Assembly (NCBI RefSeq): GCF_000233455.1
Contig: NZ_JH376421.1
Coordinates: forward strand, 310,001-374,000
Reading direction: 5' to 3'
DNA: 64,000 nucleotides
Origin: [Clostridium] citroniae WAL-17108
GTDB lineage: Bacteria > Bacillota > Clostridia > Lachnospirales > Lachnospiraceae
The notes below the pieces were generated by a model, which saw only the letters and a program-made list of their open reading frames with translations, had not been told where the DNA came from and did not search any database. Shown in pieces: positions 34,105-43,904 of the stretch. The position numbers and the translations under genes are program-made. How positions within the stretch are numbered: the stretch's first letter is position 1; the number at the start of each line of letters is the position of its first letter.

Positions 34105-35166
34105 CTATGACCTGCCGATCCTGGCAATGGCACAGCAGTTGGGCTGGTTCACGCTGATGCTGCGTCCGCGCATGACCAAAAGCCCTTTTTCATAATTCAC
34201 CTCAAAGAAACTGATGGAGCCGCTGTCATGGTTGATGGACGCAATGTGCTTTTGATCCGGGAAAATAGCCACATCCTTGGGATATTCGCCGCTGACAGGC
34301 AGGCAGCTGATCATGGTCAGCAGTCCTGATTCCTCATCCCTTCTGTAGATCGTCACCGTGTTCTCACCTGCATTGGTGCAGTAAATATACTTTTCGTCCG
34401 GAGACAGCCTCATGGCGCAGGCAGCCGTCAGATTGCCCGGATTCTTGGTGGCCGTGGTGGAAATGGTCTGGATCTTCTCGATCACCGGCGCCCTGTCCCC
34501 GGTCTCATAGGAATACACGCTGATCACATTCTGGAGTTCATGCATCAGATAAAGGAATCTTCCGTCCGAACTGTAGCGGAAATGTCTGGGTGCCGACTCC
34601 AGGTCACAGTGGATGGCATCCACCTGGACCAGTTTTTTATCCTTATCATTAAACCGGTAAACTTTTACCTGGTCCGTGCCGTTGTCCACGGACAGGACAT
34701 ACCTGCCGTCAGGCATCCTTCTGGTACATGTTACATGGGAGCGGAAATTTCGCTCCGCCACACTGCCGTAACCTTTATTATAAACCTCATCCACGATCTC
34801 ACCCACGGAACCGTCCTTATTCAGGCTCAGCACAGTGGTCTTGCCGTCATGGTAGCCGGACACAAACACATACTCGTCCTTCACATCCGTGCACAAATGG
34901 CAGCCCCTCATACCGCGTATGGGAGAACTGTTCAGCCTGGCCAGGCTTCCGTTCTGAAGGATACGGAAGGATACCACACCTTCATCTGCTATGGAGTACA
35001 AGGTCTTTCCATCGCTGGAAGCAATGACATAGGAGGAGTTGTCCACTTCCACCTCACACCGCTCCTTAAACACACCCTTTTCCACATCCACATCATACAC
35101 TGTGATTCCCTTGGCCTTGCCGGTGTAAGAATAGGATCCTACATATGCCATATATTTTCCATTCAT
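34105..35166 (-). CDS. Lactonase-family beta-propeller protein (6-phosphogluconolactonase-like)
   Basis: The 353-residue protein begins MNGKYMAYVGSYSYTGKAKG, typical of the YbhE/Pgl beta-propeller family. Seven repeats of about 45 residues follow, with RLSPDEKYIYCTNAGENTV near residue 240 and a SFFEV blade near the end. Family members hydrolyse lactones such as 6-phosphogluconolactone. I start at the ATG 10 bp after GGGAGG; the earlier in-frame codon is a GTG. No pentose-phosphate genes are adjacent, so the exact lactone is uncertain. Confidence 0.88.
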   Translation of the reverse strand: MNGKYMAYVGSYSYTGKAKGITVYDVDVEKGVFKERCEVEVDNSSYVIASSDGKTLYSIADEGVVSFRILQNGSLARLNSSPIRGMRGCHLCTDVKDEYVFVSGYHDGKTTVLSLNKDGSVGEIVDEVYNKGYGSVAERNFRSHVTCTRRMPDGRYVLSVDNGTDQVKVYRFNDKDKKLVQVDAIHCDLESAPRHFRYSSDGRFLYLMHELQNVISVYSYETGDRAPVIEKIQTISTTATKNPGNLTAACAMRLSPDEKYIYCTNAGENTVTIYRRDEESGLLTMISCLPVSGEYPKDVAIFPDQKHIASINHDSGSISFFEVNYEKGLLVMRGRSISVNQPNCCAIARIGRS

Positions 35167-35319
35167 ACCTGTTCTACCTCCCTGATTCACGTCCGTCTTA
35201 ATGCCGGCCCAATCCCTGATTTTTCATTGGACGCTGCGCTAAAAACATCATATCATAATTTTGTGAATTTGTTAACCGGATATTTATGAAATTGTTGCCC
35301 GGAACTTTACAAAAAAGTA

Positions 35320-35347
35320 TTGACATACTATCAATTTAATGTATAAT
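35320..35347 (+). promoter_or_regulatory. Promoter of the XRE-potABCD operon
   Basis: TTGACA (35320-35325), a 16-bp spacer and TATAAT (35342-35347), a near-consensus sigma-A promoter about 125 bp before the regulator gene. The rest of the 35167-35472 gap is A/T-rich leader with no gene seen. Confidence 0.8.
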
Positions 35348-35472
35348 GAAATTCGCGCTTGTTTATTATTACTAAACTTTTTGCTTAATTTTACAGTCAG
35401 TTAGTATTTGTAAACTTTTTGTTCAGATTAGAGTGTGTCCGCAGACACACCCGGGATACAGGGAGGGTTTCC

Positions 35473-36006
35473 ATGGAGATCGGAAGTAAATTAAAAGAAC
35501 TGAGGGTGCTGAAGGGTCTGACCCAGGAGGAACTTGCGGACCGGGCCGAGCTTTCCAAAGGCTTTATATCCCAGCTTGAGCGGGACCTGACTTCCCCATC
35601 CATCGCAACCCTGATGGATATACTGCAGTGCCTGGGCACCACCATCGGGGATTTCTTCACCGAAACACCGGACGAACAGATTGTATTCGGTAAACAGGAT
35701 TATTTTGAAAAAATTGACACAGACTTGAATAATGAGATCAAATGGATCATCCCCAATGCACAGAAGAATGTGATGGAGCCCATTCTCCTGACCTTAAAGG
35801 CGGGAGGATCCACTTATCCGGATAATCCCCATGAAGGAGAAGAGTTCGGGTACGTGCTTCAGGGGGCTGTCTCCATTCATCTGGGGACCAAGACATACAA
35901 GGCCAAAAAGGGGGAATCCTTTTATTTCACCCCGGACAAGAAACATTACCTGACCAGCAAGAACGGGGCACTCCTGCTGTGGGTAAGCTCACCGCCCAGC
36001 TTTTAG
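35473..36006 (+). CDS. XRE-family regulator with C-terminal cupin domain
   Basis: The 177-residue protein starts at the ATG after AGGGAGGG. Residues 6-60 form the XRE helix-turn-helix (LTQEELADRAELSKGFISQLE). Residues 100-175 form a cupin domain (PHEGEEFGYVLQGAVSIHLG) that likely binds the effector. Such proteins regulate polyamine or amino-acid metabolism; here it precedes potABCD by 37 bp and probably controls polyamine uptake. In-frame codons upstream at 35419 lack a ribosome site. Confidence 0.88.
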   Translation: MEIGSKLKELRVLKGLTQEELADRAELSKGFISQLERDLTSPSIATLMDILQCLGTTIGDFFTETPDEQIVFGKQDYFEKIDTDLNNEIKWIIPNAQKNVMEPILLTLKAGGSTYPDNPHEGEEFGYVLQGAVSIHLGTKTYKAKKGESFYFTPDKKHYLTSKNGALLLWVSSPPSF

Positions 36007-36043
36007 AAGCTTCACATTACGATAAAAGGAGAACGTATTTATC

Positions 36044-37120
36044 ATGAGCCAGCCATTCATTGATTTACAGCACATTTCAAAAAGTTTTGACGGTGAGATG
36101 GTTTTGGACGACCTGAACCTCTCCATTAAGGAGAACAGTTTCGTCACCCTGCTTGGCCCCAGCGGCTGCGGCAAGACCACCACCCTTCGTATCCTCGGCG
36201 GCTTTACCACACAGGACACAGGAAAGGTCATGTTTGAGGGGCAGGATATCACCAGGATCCCTCCCAACAAACGCCAGTTAAATACAGTATTCCAGAAGTA
36301 CGCTCTGTTTCCCCATATGAATATTGCGGAAAACATTGCCTTTGGGCTTAAGATCAAGAACAAATCAAAAGCTTACATTGATGATAAGATAAAATACGCC
36401 TTAAAGCTGGTGAACCTGTCCGGCTATGAGAAGCGTACCGTGGATTCCCTGTCCGGCGGCCAGCAGCAGCGTATTGCCATTGCCAGGGCCATTGTGAACG
36501 AACCCCGGGTCCTCCTTCTGGATGAACCCCTGGGCGCACTGGACCTGAAGCTGCGCCAGGATATGCAGTACGAGCTGATCCGCCTTAAGAATGAACTGGG
36601 AATCACCTTTATCTATGTGACCCATGACCAGGAGGAAGCCCTCACCATGTCAGACACGATTGTGGTCATGAACCAGGGATATATCCAGCAGATGGGTTCC
36701 CCTGAACAGATTTATAATGAACCGGAAAATGCCTTTGTGGCTGACTTTATCGGAGAGAGCAACATTGTACCCGGCATTATGATCAAGGATGAACTGGTTG
36801 AAATTTTCGGCGCCAGGTTTGTATGTGTTGACAAGGGCTTTGGAAATAATAGGCCTGTGGACGTTGTGATCCGTCCTGAAGATATTGATCTTGTAAAACC
36901 CGAGGAGGGCAGTATACAGGGTGTTGTGACCCATCTGATCTTTAAGGGTGTGCACTATGAGATGGAGGTAACCACCCCGGATGGTTTTGAGTGGCTGGTA
37001 CACTCCACCGACATGTTCCCGGTTGGCCGGCAGGTTGGCATCCATGTGGAGCCGTTTGATATCCAGATCATGAACAAACCTGCTTCTGAGGATGAGGAGG
37101 CGCTGGGAGTCAATGAATAG
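36044..37120 (+). CDS. potA: Spermidine/putrescine ABC transporter ATP-binding protein
   Basis: The 358-residue ATPase has Walker [10 protein letters not shown] near residue 39, signature LSGGQQQR near 138, Walker [12 protein letters not shown] and a C-terminal TOBE domain (residues 270-345). It powers polyamine import with PotB, PotC and PotD encoded next. The start follows AAAAGGAG. Its stop overlaps the potB start by eight bases. The assignment to polyamines rests mainly on the PotD-type binding protein at the operon end. Confidence 0.92.
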   Translation: MSQPFIDLQHISKSFDGEMVLDDLNLSIKENSFVTLLGPSGCGKTTTLRILGGFTTQDTGKVMFEGQDITRIPPNKRQLNTVFQKYALFPHMNIAENIAFGLKIKNKSKAYIDDKIKYALKLVNLSGYEKRTVDSLSGGQQQRIAIARAIVNEPRVLLLDEPLGALDLKLRQDMQYELIRLKNELGITFIYVTHDQEEALTMSDTIVVMNQGYIQQMGSPEQIYNEPENAFVADFIGESNIVPGIMIKDELVEIFGARFVCVDKGFGNNRPVDVVIRPEDIDLVKPEEGSIQGVVTHLIFKGVHYEMEVTTPDGFEWLVHSTDMFPVGRQVGIHVEPFDIQIMNKPASEDEEALGVNE

Positions 37121-37952
37121 CGAGAAAAAAGGCGCTGCCATCGGCAAAGCGCTGTTATCCGGACCTTATCTGCTGTGGATGATCGGTTTTACCCTGATAC
37201 CCCTGGCACTGATCATGTGGTATGGCCTTACCGACAAACACGGCGCCGTCACCCTGTCCAACATCATTGCCATCGCGTCAGCAGACCATGCAAAAGCCTT
37301 GTGGCTGTCCCTGGGACTTTCCCTGGTGAGCACTGTCCTGTGCCTGTTCCTGGCCTATCCCCTGGCTATGATCCTCCGGGGCCGCGGGGCTGCGGCTGGA
37401 GGATTTATTGTGTTCATATTCATCCTTCCCATGTGGATGAACTTTCTTCTGAGGACCCTGGCCTGGCAGACACTGCTGGAAAAGAACGGGGTGATCAACG
37501 GACTGCTCACATGGCTGCACCTGCCAACACAGTCCCTGATCAACACGCCCTCAGCCATTGTGCTGGGCATGGTATATAATTTCCTGCCCTTTATGGTACT
37601 GCCCATCTACAATGTGCTGTCCAAGATAGACGACAATATCATCAACGCTGCCAAAGACCTGGGGGCCAACGGTTTCCAGCGCTTTATCAGGATATGGTTC
37701 CCCTTAAGCATCCCGGGCATCATAAGCGGCATTACCATGGTGTTCGTACCTTCCCTGACCACCTTTGTGATCTCCGACCTGCTGGGCGGAAGCAAGATCC
37801 TTCTCATCGGCAATGTCATTGAGCAGGAGTTCACCAGGGGAAGCAACTGGCATCTGGGCAGCGGACTTTCACTGGTACTTATGGTCTTTATCCTGATCAG
37901 TATGGCCATGATCGCCAAATACGATAAAAATGGAGAGGGGACTGCATTCTGA
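37113..37952 (+). CDS. potB: Spermidine/putrescine ABC transporter permease PotB
   Basis: The 279-residue membrane protein has six hydrophobic segments and the EAA-type loop ([22 protein letters not shown] near residues 175-195) that contacts the ATPase. I start at the ATG overlapping the potA stop; the upstream in-frame codon lies within potA without better support. It joins PotC as the transmembrane pore. Confidence 0.92.
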   Translation: MNSEKKGAAIGKALLSGPYLLWMIGFTLIPLALIMWYGLTDKHGAVTLSNIIAIASADHAKALWLSLGLSLVSTVLCLFLAYPLAMILRGRGAAAGGFIVFIFILPMWMNFLLRTLAWQTLLEKNGVINGLLTWLHLPTQSLINTPSAIVLGMVYNFLPFMVLPIYNVLSKIDDNIINAAKDLGANGFQRFIRIWFPLSIPGIISGITMVFVPSLTTFVISDLLGGSKILLIGNVIEQEFTRGSNWHLGSGLSLVLMVFILISMAMIAKYDKNGEGTAF

Positions 37953-38749
37953 TGACAAAAGGTTCAAGAGCGCTGCGCAAAATTGTTTCTGATTTTTATA
38001 TGGTGCTGATATTAATCTTTTTATATGCCCCTATCCTGACCATGATGGTATTATCCTTTAACCAGTCCAAGTCCAGGACACAGTGGGGCGGTTTTACCCT
38101 GCAGTGGTATGCCCAGATGTTTGACAGCCGCTCCATTATGAGCGCTTTGACCACCACACTGGTCATTGCCTTTGTGTCCGCCCTGGCAGCCACTGTCATC
38201 GGCACGGCCGCCGCCCTGTCCATAGGCTCCATGAGGGCGGTTCCAAAGACCATTGTGATGGGGATTACCAATATACCCATGCTGAACGCTGATATCGTAA
38301 CAGGCATATCCCTGATGCTGGCGTTTATCGCCTTTGGCATTTCCCTGGGATTTAAGACCGTGCTCATATCACATATCACGTTCAACATACCTTATGTGAT
38401 ACTGAGCGTGATGCCAAAGCTGAAGCAGACCGACAAATATACCTATGAGGCGGCCCTGGATCTGGGCGCGTCCCCGTCCTACGCTTTTTTTAAGGTGGTG
38501 TTCCCGGACATCATGCCCGGCGTGCTCTCCGGCTTTTTGCTGGCATTTACCATGTCCCTGGATGACTTTATCATCACCCACTTTACCAAGGGAGCCGGCA
38601 TCAACACCCTTTCCACCCTCATATACAGCGAGGTGAGGCGCGGCATCCGCCCGTCCATGTACGCACTGTCCACCATCATTTTCCTGACAGTGCTGATCCT
38701 TCTTATTATTGTTAATTTCCGGTCCATTAAAAAACCGGAACAAGCATAG
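37952..38749 (+). CDS. potC: Spermidine/putrescine ABC transporter permease PotC
   Basis: The 265-residue permease has six hydrophobic segments, the YEAALDLGASPSYAFFKVVFP loop contacting PotA, and the MSLDDFIITHF motif near residue 205 typical of PotC. It begins at an ATG overlapping the potB stop (TGATG), so the two permeases are produced together. It completes the heterodimeric polyamine channel. Confidence 0.93.
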   Translation: MTKGSRALRKIVSDFYMVLILIFLYAPILTMMVLSFNQSKSRTQWGGFTLQWYAQMFDSRSIMSALTTTLVIAFVSALAATVIGTAAALSIGSMRAVPKTIVMGITNIPMLNADIVTGISLMLAFIAFGISLGFKTVLISHITFNIPYVILSVMPKLKQTDKYTYEAALDLGASPSYAFFKVVFPDIMPGVLSGFLLAFTMSLDDFIITHFTKGAGINTLSTLIYSEVRRGIRPSMYALSTIIFLTVLILLIIVNFRSIKKPEQA

Positions 38750-38793
38750 AGTGATCCACTCTGACCTATTTTGAGATCTAAAGGAGAATAATT

Positions 38794-39906
38794 ATGAAAA
38801 AGAAAATGGTCATCACCCTGACAGCTGCTTCCATTGCAGTACTGTCCGCCGCCCTGGTTACAGGATGCGGCAAATCCGGTTCCTCCGAGGGAGGAAACAA
38901 AGAGGACAACAAGCTCAATGTCTACAACTGGGGCGAATACATTGACGAGGATGTGATCTCCCAGTTTGAGGAGGAGACAGGGATCAAGGTTGTCTATGAT
39001 GTATTTGAGACAAATGAGGAAATGTACCCTGTCATCGAGGCCGGCGCTGTGAAATATGATGTGGTCTGCCCATCGGATTACATGATCCAGCGTATGAGCC
39101 AGAACAATCTGCTGGCCGAGATCAACCTTGACAACATCCCCAACTATAAGGAGATCGGCGAGGACTACCTGGATATCTCCAAGGGATTTGATCCTGAGAA
39201 CAAGTACTCCGTACCCTACTGCTGGGGCACCATGGGTATCCTCTACAACACTAAGCGGCTGGAGGAACTGGGCGTGCCGGCTCCCACTAAGTGGTCTGAC
39301 CTCTGGGATGAGCGTCTCAGCGGTGAGATCCTGATGCAGAACAGCGTAAGGGACGCATTTACAGTTGCCCTGAAAATGGAGGGTTATTCCTTAAACTCCA
39401 CCAACCCGGACGAACTGGCCCAGGCCCGTGACCTTTTGATCCAGCAGAAACCCCTGGTACAGGCATATGTCATTGACCAGGTAAGGGATAAGATGATCGG
39501 CGGCGAGGCAGCCGTGGGCGTGATCTACTCCGGAGAAATGCTCTATATTCAGGAAGCAGTGGCCGACCAGGGCCTGGACTACAGCCTGGAGTATGTGATT
39601 CCCGAGGAAGGAACCAACTACTGGATCGACTCCTGGGTAATTCCCGCCAATGCGGAGCACAAGGAAAATGCCGAGAAATGGATCGACTTCCTGTGCCGTC
39701 CTGACATTGCCAAGAAGAACTTTGAATATATCACCTACGCAACACCCAACAAAGGCGCATACGACCTGCTGGATGACGAGTTAAAGAACAACAAAGCGCT
39801 GTTCCCTGATATCCACAGCCTGCCAAACTGCGAGATCATCAAATACCTGGGAGATGACGTGGATACCATCTATAATGATATGTGGAAAGAGATCAAATCC
39901 GAATAA
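38794..39906 (+). CDS. potD: Polyamine-binding lipoprotein PotD
   Basis: The 370-residue lipoprotein has a signal peptide ending LVTGC (Cys about residue 25) and a PotD domain opening with LNVYNWGEYIDEDVI. Asp and Trp residues of the polyamine site are visible, including NYWIDSWVIP near residue 273. It captures spermidine or putrescine for PotABC. It is the last gene of the operon; the group II intron starts about 28 bp after its stop and separates it from the original terminator. Confidence 0.93.
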   Translation: MKKKMVITLTAASIAVLSAALVTGCGKSGSSEGGNKEDNKLNVYNWGEYIDEDVISQFEEETGIKVVYDVFETNEEMYPVIEAGAVKYDVVCPSDYMIQRMSQNNLLAEINLDNIPNYKEIGEDYLDISKGFDPENKYSVPYCWGTMGILYNTKRLEELGVPAPTKWSDLWDERLSGEILMQNSVRDAFTVALKMEGYSLNSTNPDELAQARDLLIQQKPLVQAYVIDQVRDKMIGGEAAVGVIYSGEMLYIQEAVADQGLDYSLEYVIPEEGTNYWIDSWVIPANAEHKENAEKWIDFLCRPDIAKKNFEYITYATPNKGAYDLLDDELKNNKALFPDIHSLPNCEIIKYLGDDVDTIYNDMWKEIKSE

Positions 39907-39934
39907 ATATAAGATCCATGTGCGGATCATTGTA

Positions 39935-41580
39935 ATAGAGTAGAGAAGTAATTGCTAGGAATTACTTCCCTCTCATTGAACCGTACGTACGGGTCTCGTA
40001 TACGGCTCTACAACTTATATTCCAACTTATCTTAGATAATAATTTAAAGGATTGAGCAAACCAGCTCCGTCCTTTATTTTATTTTCAAGCAACTCTGGAC
40101 TTAGAATATAATTCACAACATTCATACCACTTCTCCTGTACCAACCAAGTCTTGAATTAGCAACTTTGTAAATAGCCTCATGGTCAAACCCATTTTTATA
40201 TTTCTGATTGAGATAGCATAGGTTTCTATATATTCTCTTAGGCATTTTCCATTGCTTTATAACAATTACTCTTATCTTGTGCCTAAGCCATGCTCCAAAC
40301 TCTTTCATAAATGTTTTCATCATTCCGATTCTAAAGTAGTTAATCCATCCTCTGACTATTTCATTCACTCGTTTAATTGTTTCTGCAAGTGGTCGTGCAA
40401 TAGCCTTATTTCTTTTGAGGTATTCACTTAATTTCTGTTTTAGTCTCTTTTTCTTCTCTGTGGTGGGTTTTACTTTCCATTCTCCACCATGATTTAAAAA
40501 TGTGAAGCCAAGATATTTGCTTCTTGTAGGTCTGACTACTTTCGTTTTGGTTGCATTTACTTTTAGAAACAGTTTTCTTTCTATCCAGTCTGTTATGGAT
40601 TTCATCACTCTGTTGGCTGCCATTTCACTTTTAGTGAAAATCATTGTATCGTCAGCATACCTTGTAAAACGAAGTCCTCTTTGTTCCAGTTCCTTGTCTA
40701 ATTTATCAAGATACACGTTAGAAAGTACGACTGAGAGAGGTCCCCCCTGCGGCACACCTGTCATGGTTGCTTGTTCCAGTCCTTTTTCCATCACTCCTGC
40801 TTTGAGATATTTCCGAATCAGGTTTAATGTGGTACTGTCATTCACTTGCTCTCTAAGAATCTGAATTAACTTATCGTGATTTACTTTATCAAAGAATTGT
40901 TCTATATCAATGTCTACTACCCATTCATATCCCTCGTTCAGATTTTCCAATGCTTGTTTTATGGTATCATGACAACTTCTTCCTGGTCTGAAACCATAGC
41001 TAAATTCACTGAATATTTCCTCATATATTTCTATAATGGGTTGAGCTATAGCTTGTTGTATCACTCTGTCCAAGACCGTTGGGATTCCTCTGATTATCAC
41101 AAAATTTATGCACATCGCCCCTCTCGATATAGACAGTATTCCTCGGTTACGTTCCTACTTTTCCTATCCATCTGATTTCTGGCTAATGCACCATTCTCTT
41201 AATAACAATTCGTACTATAGATCGTTTCAGTCCTTCAGTTATTACGCCTACTATGACTTCATCTGACTCCCTCCCTAAACCTTTTTCGACCATATCGAAT
41301 GATATGTGGGTAGGGTCTCCCAAGGTAAGACACTAATCTTTCGTTCCACAACCTCTTGATTTACAATTTCGGTTATACGTTTACCCTTTGGGCTTTAGTT
41401 TGTCATGCAACCTTACCCACCTCATCGCCTTATCAAGTTTCTGTTCGTAGGCTCGAGAACTTTGCTATGCGCTTCCTTCATCTATGCCATTACTGACACC
41501 AACTTACGCTCCGCTACACTTGGCGGTAAATACCTGTGACTGGACTTTCACCAGTTAGATTAGTGCCATGCTTGGCACAC
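39935..41580 (-). mobile_element. Group II intron, partly deleted
   Basis: Read on the minus strand, the element begins GTGTG (41580 downwards), as group II introns do. It carries a GGTGAAAGTCCAGT-type domain I segment near 41530, an internal reverse transcriptase frame, a domain V hairpin at 39978-40008 (GAGCCGTATACG with CGTACGTACGGTTC) and a domain VI stem ending in AT near 39935. At about 1.65 kb it is shorter than usual. The 5' exon ends in a terminator hairpin followed by TTTTCCAT, the site choice known for bacterial class C introns. Its base composition is lower in GC than its neighbours. Exact ends are inferred. Confidence 0.85.
40027..41115 (-). pseudogene. ltrA: Group II intron reverse transcriptase/maturase lacking its N-terminus
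   Basis: The 362-residue frame holds RT motifs GIPTVLDRVIQQ (already near residue 10), GFRPGRSCHD, DIDIEQFFD, TGVPQGGPLS and the catalytic RYADD, then the maturase X domain (residues 230-300) and a short tail without an HNH endonuclease. Relatives have roughly 60-100 more residues before GIPTVLDR. Here an ATG in a typical intron leader is followed by only eight unrelated codons. The missing RT0 part probably makes the enzyme non-functional, although the catalytic core is intact. A shortened but active form cannot be excluded. Confidence 0.8.
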
Positions 41581-41584
41581 ATGG

Positions 41585-41620
41585 AAAAGGCCCGGGCGCA
41601 GGAAGCGCCCAGGGCCTTTT
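41585..41620. terminator. Terminator of the pot operon, displaced by the intron
   Basis: AAAAGGCCC GGGCGC pairs with GCGCCC GGGCCTTTT around AGGAA, with one unpaired A. It ends in T on the plus strand and also on the minus strand, where it forms the 5' exon of the intron. Confidence 0.88.
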
Positions 41621-41632
41621 CTGGTGTAGTTT

Positions 41633-41803
41633 ATGGATGTTATGCAGGAACCTATACGGTTCCAAACGGAATTTTTAGCCCTGTTAGCCGGACCATTACC
41701 TGATGGACCTGGTTGGGAAGTATTTTCTGAAGGAACGGACGGATATGGGGATGTAGAATTGGTGATAAGAAATATGAACCGAAGCCAGGATAGAATTTTT
41801 TAA
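41633..41803 (+). CDS. Small open frame of unknown function
   Basis: A 56-codon frame from ATG at 41633 to TAA at 41803 encodes an acidic peptide with a GPGWEVFSEGTDGYGD segment. No ribosome site precedes it. It could be the remainder of a gene truncated by rearrangement near the intron. I do not recognise it. Confidence 0.25.
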   Translation: MDVMQEPIRFQTEFLALLAGPLPDGPGWEVFSEGTDGYGDVELVIRNMNRSQDRIF

Positions 41804-42035
41804 TAACAATAACCATATCTTCCCAAGAGAAAATACTGTTCTAAAATGTTTGAATGAACATTTTTTTATAGATAAAAATGAATATAAAAACTTTTTTATA
41901 AGTTGAATCAGACATTTTTTGTCTATATTGCATATTTTTTTCTAATATTTCTTGTTTTTATACACATCTTTGCTCAATTTTTTATTTGACTATCTTCGTT
42001 TTTACGAATATACTTCAAACATAAAGTATTATCAA
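41804..42035. other. A/T-rich intergenic stretch
   Basis: No gene is seen. A small hairpin AAATGTT-TGAATG-AACATTT followed by T at 41844-41867 may terminate plus-strand transcription. The stretch separates the intron region from the convergent DeoR gene. Confidence 0.45.
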
Positions 42036-42806
42036 TCAAACATTAGCAATTATCAATTCTACCTTGTTTTCTCTGCAGCAATCCACAAATGCTTCAGAGA
42101 TACCGGAATCCGTAACCAGGGCATCCACTTCAGAAATCGTCCCCAGCTGGAAAAAGCGGGGTTCATGGATTTTACTGCTGTCTATAAGGGCAACTGTCTT
42201 TTCAGAATGCTGAATGATCAGCTTTTTAATCTCCAGGTCATTTACACTGTTTGTAGTGATCAGGCCGTCACTTGTAATACTGTAAAAACCAAGAAATGCA
42301 ATTTTAAAATACATGGACTTCAAAAGATTCTGCGTAATAGGTCCAAAACAGGAATGGGCTGTCTTGTGAAGCTCCCCGCCCAGAGAAAACACCGTACTTT
42401 TCGTGCACTTATTGAACTCCAGCGCAGCTGTCAGCGAGGTGGTGGTGATGATCAATGGTTTATTATACGGTATGAACTCTGCCATGCTAAGGCATGTGGA
42501 GCTGTCATCAATAAAAATATTATCCCCCGGATTAAGGAACTTGACCGCTTCTCTTGCAATTGCCTTTTTTTCCGCAATATGTTCCTTTGCACGGGCGGAA
42601 AACGAAACGCCGTCAATATACTTTTCAGTTGGTATGGTAGCCCCTCCGTGGGTGCGGATAGCCTTTCCCTGGGTAACAAGCATGTTGATATCCCGCCGTA
42701 TGGTCATTTCCGAGACATGAAAAAGGCTGCTCAGGTGCGAGACCTCAACAGAACCTACAGAGAATAAAAGTTTTTCAATCTGGGAAAGGCGTGTACTCTT
42801 TGACAT
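42036..42806 (-). CDS. DeoR/GlpR-family regulator of the ADP-ribosylglycohydrolase operon
   Basis: The 256-residue protein starts at ATG 42806 (upstream in-frame codons begin with TTG). The N-terminal DeoR helix-turn-helix (SEMTIRRDINML) precedes an effector domain with a DDSSTCLSM sugar-phosphate loop near residue 87 and SSKIHEPRFF near the C-terminus. It is divergent from the ten-gene operon at 42888 and most likely represses it, responding to a phosphorylated product of the encoded kinase. Confidence 0.87.
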   Translation of the reverse strand: MSKSTRLSQIEKLLFSVGSVEVSHLSSLFHVSEMTIRRDINMLVTQGKAIRTHGGATIPTEKYIDGVSFSARAKEHIAEKKAIAREAVKFLNPGDNIFIDDSSTCLSMAEFIPYNKPLIITTTSLTAALEFNKCTKSTVFSLGGELHKTAHSCFGPITQNLLKSMYFKIAFLGFYSITSDGLITTNSVNDLEIKKLIIQHSEKTVALIDSSKIHEPRFFQLGTISEVDALVTDSGISEAFVDCCRENKVELIIANV

Positions 42807-42817
42807 ACCATAAATAT

Positions 42818-42847
42818 AATATACCAAAACTCAAAATGCAATATCAA
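42818..42847 (-). promoter_or_regulatory. Promoter of the DeoR gene
   Basis: On the minus strand TTGATA (42842-42847), an 18-bp spacer and TATATT (42818-42823). The divergent operon promoter must overlap this 80-bp region. Confidence 0.45.
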
Positions 42848-42887
42848 TTTATCACAACATAAAAATTAAATATCAGGAGGAAACGTA

Positions 42888-43904
42888 ATGGCTAAGTACA
42901 ACAAGATTTTAGGAAGTATCGCAGGGGCTGCCGTAGGCGATGCCATGGGCGCTGCCACGGAGACAAGGAGTGCCGAAAGGATCAAAGAAGATTTTGGTGG
43001 CTATGTGGAGCAGATCATCACACCGCCGTCAGACTGTTTTGCCCGCGGGTATGATGCCGGCACTGTCACCGATGATTTCAGCCTTGCCTATTATACAGCC
43101 ATTGAACTGGCGGCATCCAAAGGCAATGTAGACAACGAGGTGGCTAAAAAGGCACTCTTTACCTGGGCCTCCTATCCCCAGTTTTTCAGGTTTGCAGGTC
43201 CTACCACGGAAGCTGCTCTGAAAAAATTAAAAGGGGAGGAAATAGTAAATCCCAAAGGATACATTGCCGCTGACAATTTAAAAGCAACCAATGGTTCCGG
43301 GATGAAGATCTTCCCGGTGGGATTGATCAACCCGGGGAACCTGGATAAAGCAGTGCAGGACACCATCACCATCTGTATGCCCACCCACAACAACAACGTG
43401 GCCATCTCCGGTGCCTCAGCCATATCTGCCGCGGTTGCAAAGGCAATGGAAGATGATGCCACCCTGGACCGTGTCATTGAAGCAGGAATTTACGGAGCTC
43501 ATAAGGGATTTGAAGACAGCTCCAAAATAGCACACCGGCTGGCCACTCCTTCTGTGGAAAAAAGGATCCGACTGGCGGTGGAGATCGGAAAGAAAGGAAC
43601 CGGCTGGGAAAATACCATGCTGGAGTTAAGGGATATCATCGGAGCCGGACTGATGGCCACAGAGGCGATCCCATGCGTATTCGGCATCCTTGCCGCAACT
43701 GCAGGGGATCCCATGGCCGCGATCAAAATGGGTGTCAATATCGGCGATGATACCGACACAGTGGCCACCATGGTAGGGGCAGTGGCAGGCGCACTTTACG
43801 GCATGGGCAACATCCCTGAGGACTATATTGCTCTCATTGACAAAGTAAACGGCTTTGACCTTAAGGGACTGGCACGGGATATAGAAAGGGAGTTTTATGA
43901 ATGA
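42888..43904 (+). CDS. ADP-ribosylglycohydrolase-family protein
   Basis: The 338-residue protein has the family's magnesium-site signatures: GAAVGDAMGAATE near residue 12, a VTDDFSLAYYTA segment near 63 (TDD metal ligands) and a C-terminal GDDTDTVATMVGAVAGALYG block near 285. Members hydrolyse the N- or O-glycosidic bond of ADP-ribosylated substrates, and some act on other ribosides. It is the first gene of the operon, after AGGAGGAAA, and overlaps the kinase by four bases. The pairing resembles E. coli yegU-yegV. A role on an imported riboside is inferred. Confidence 0.85.
   Translation: MAKYNKILGSIAGAAVGDAMGAATETRSAERIKEDFGGYVEQIITPPSDCFARGYDAGTVTDDFSLAYYTAIELAASKGNVDNEVAKKALFTWASYPQFFRFAGPTTEAALKKLKGEEIVNPKGYIAADNLKATNGSGMKIFPVGLINPGNLDKAVQDTITICMPTHNNNVAISGASAISAAVAKAMEDDATLDRVIEAGIYGAHKGFEDSSKIAHRLATPSVEKRIRLAVEIGKKGTGWENTMLELRDIIGAGLMATEAIPCVFGILAATAGDPMAAIKMGVNIGDDTDTVATMVGAVAGALYGMGNIPEDYIALIDKVNGFDLKGLARDIEREFYE

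Noticed and set aside
40027-41115. Retron or diversity-generating reverse transcriptase
   Set aside because: The maturase domain, GTGTG 5' end and domain V hairpin identify a group II intron.
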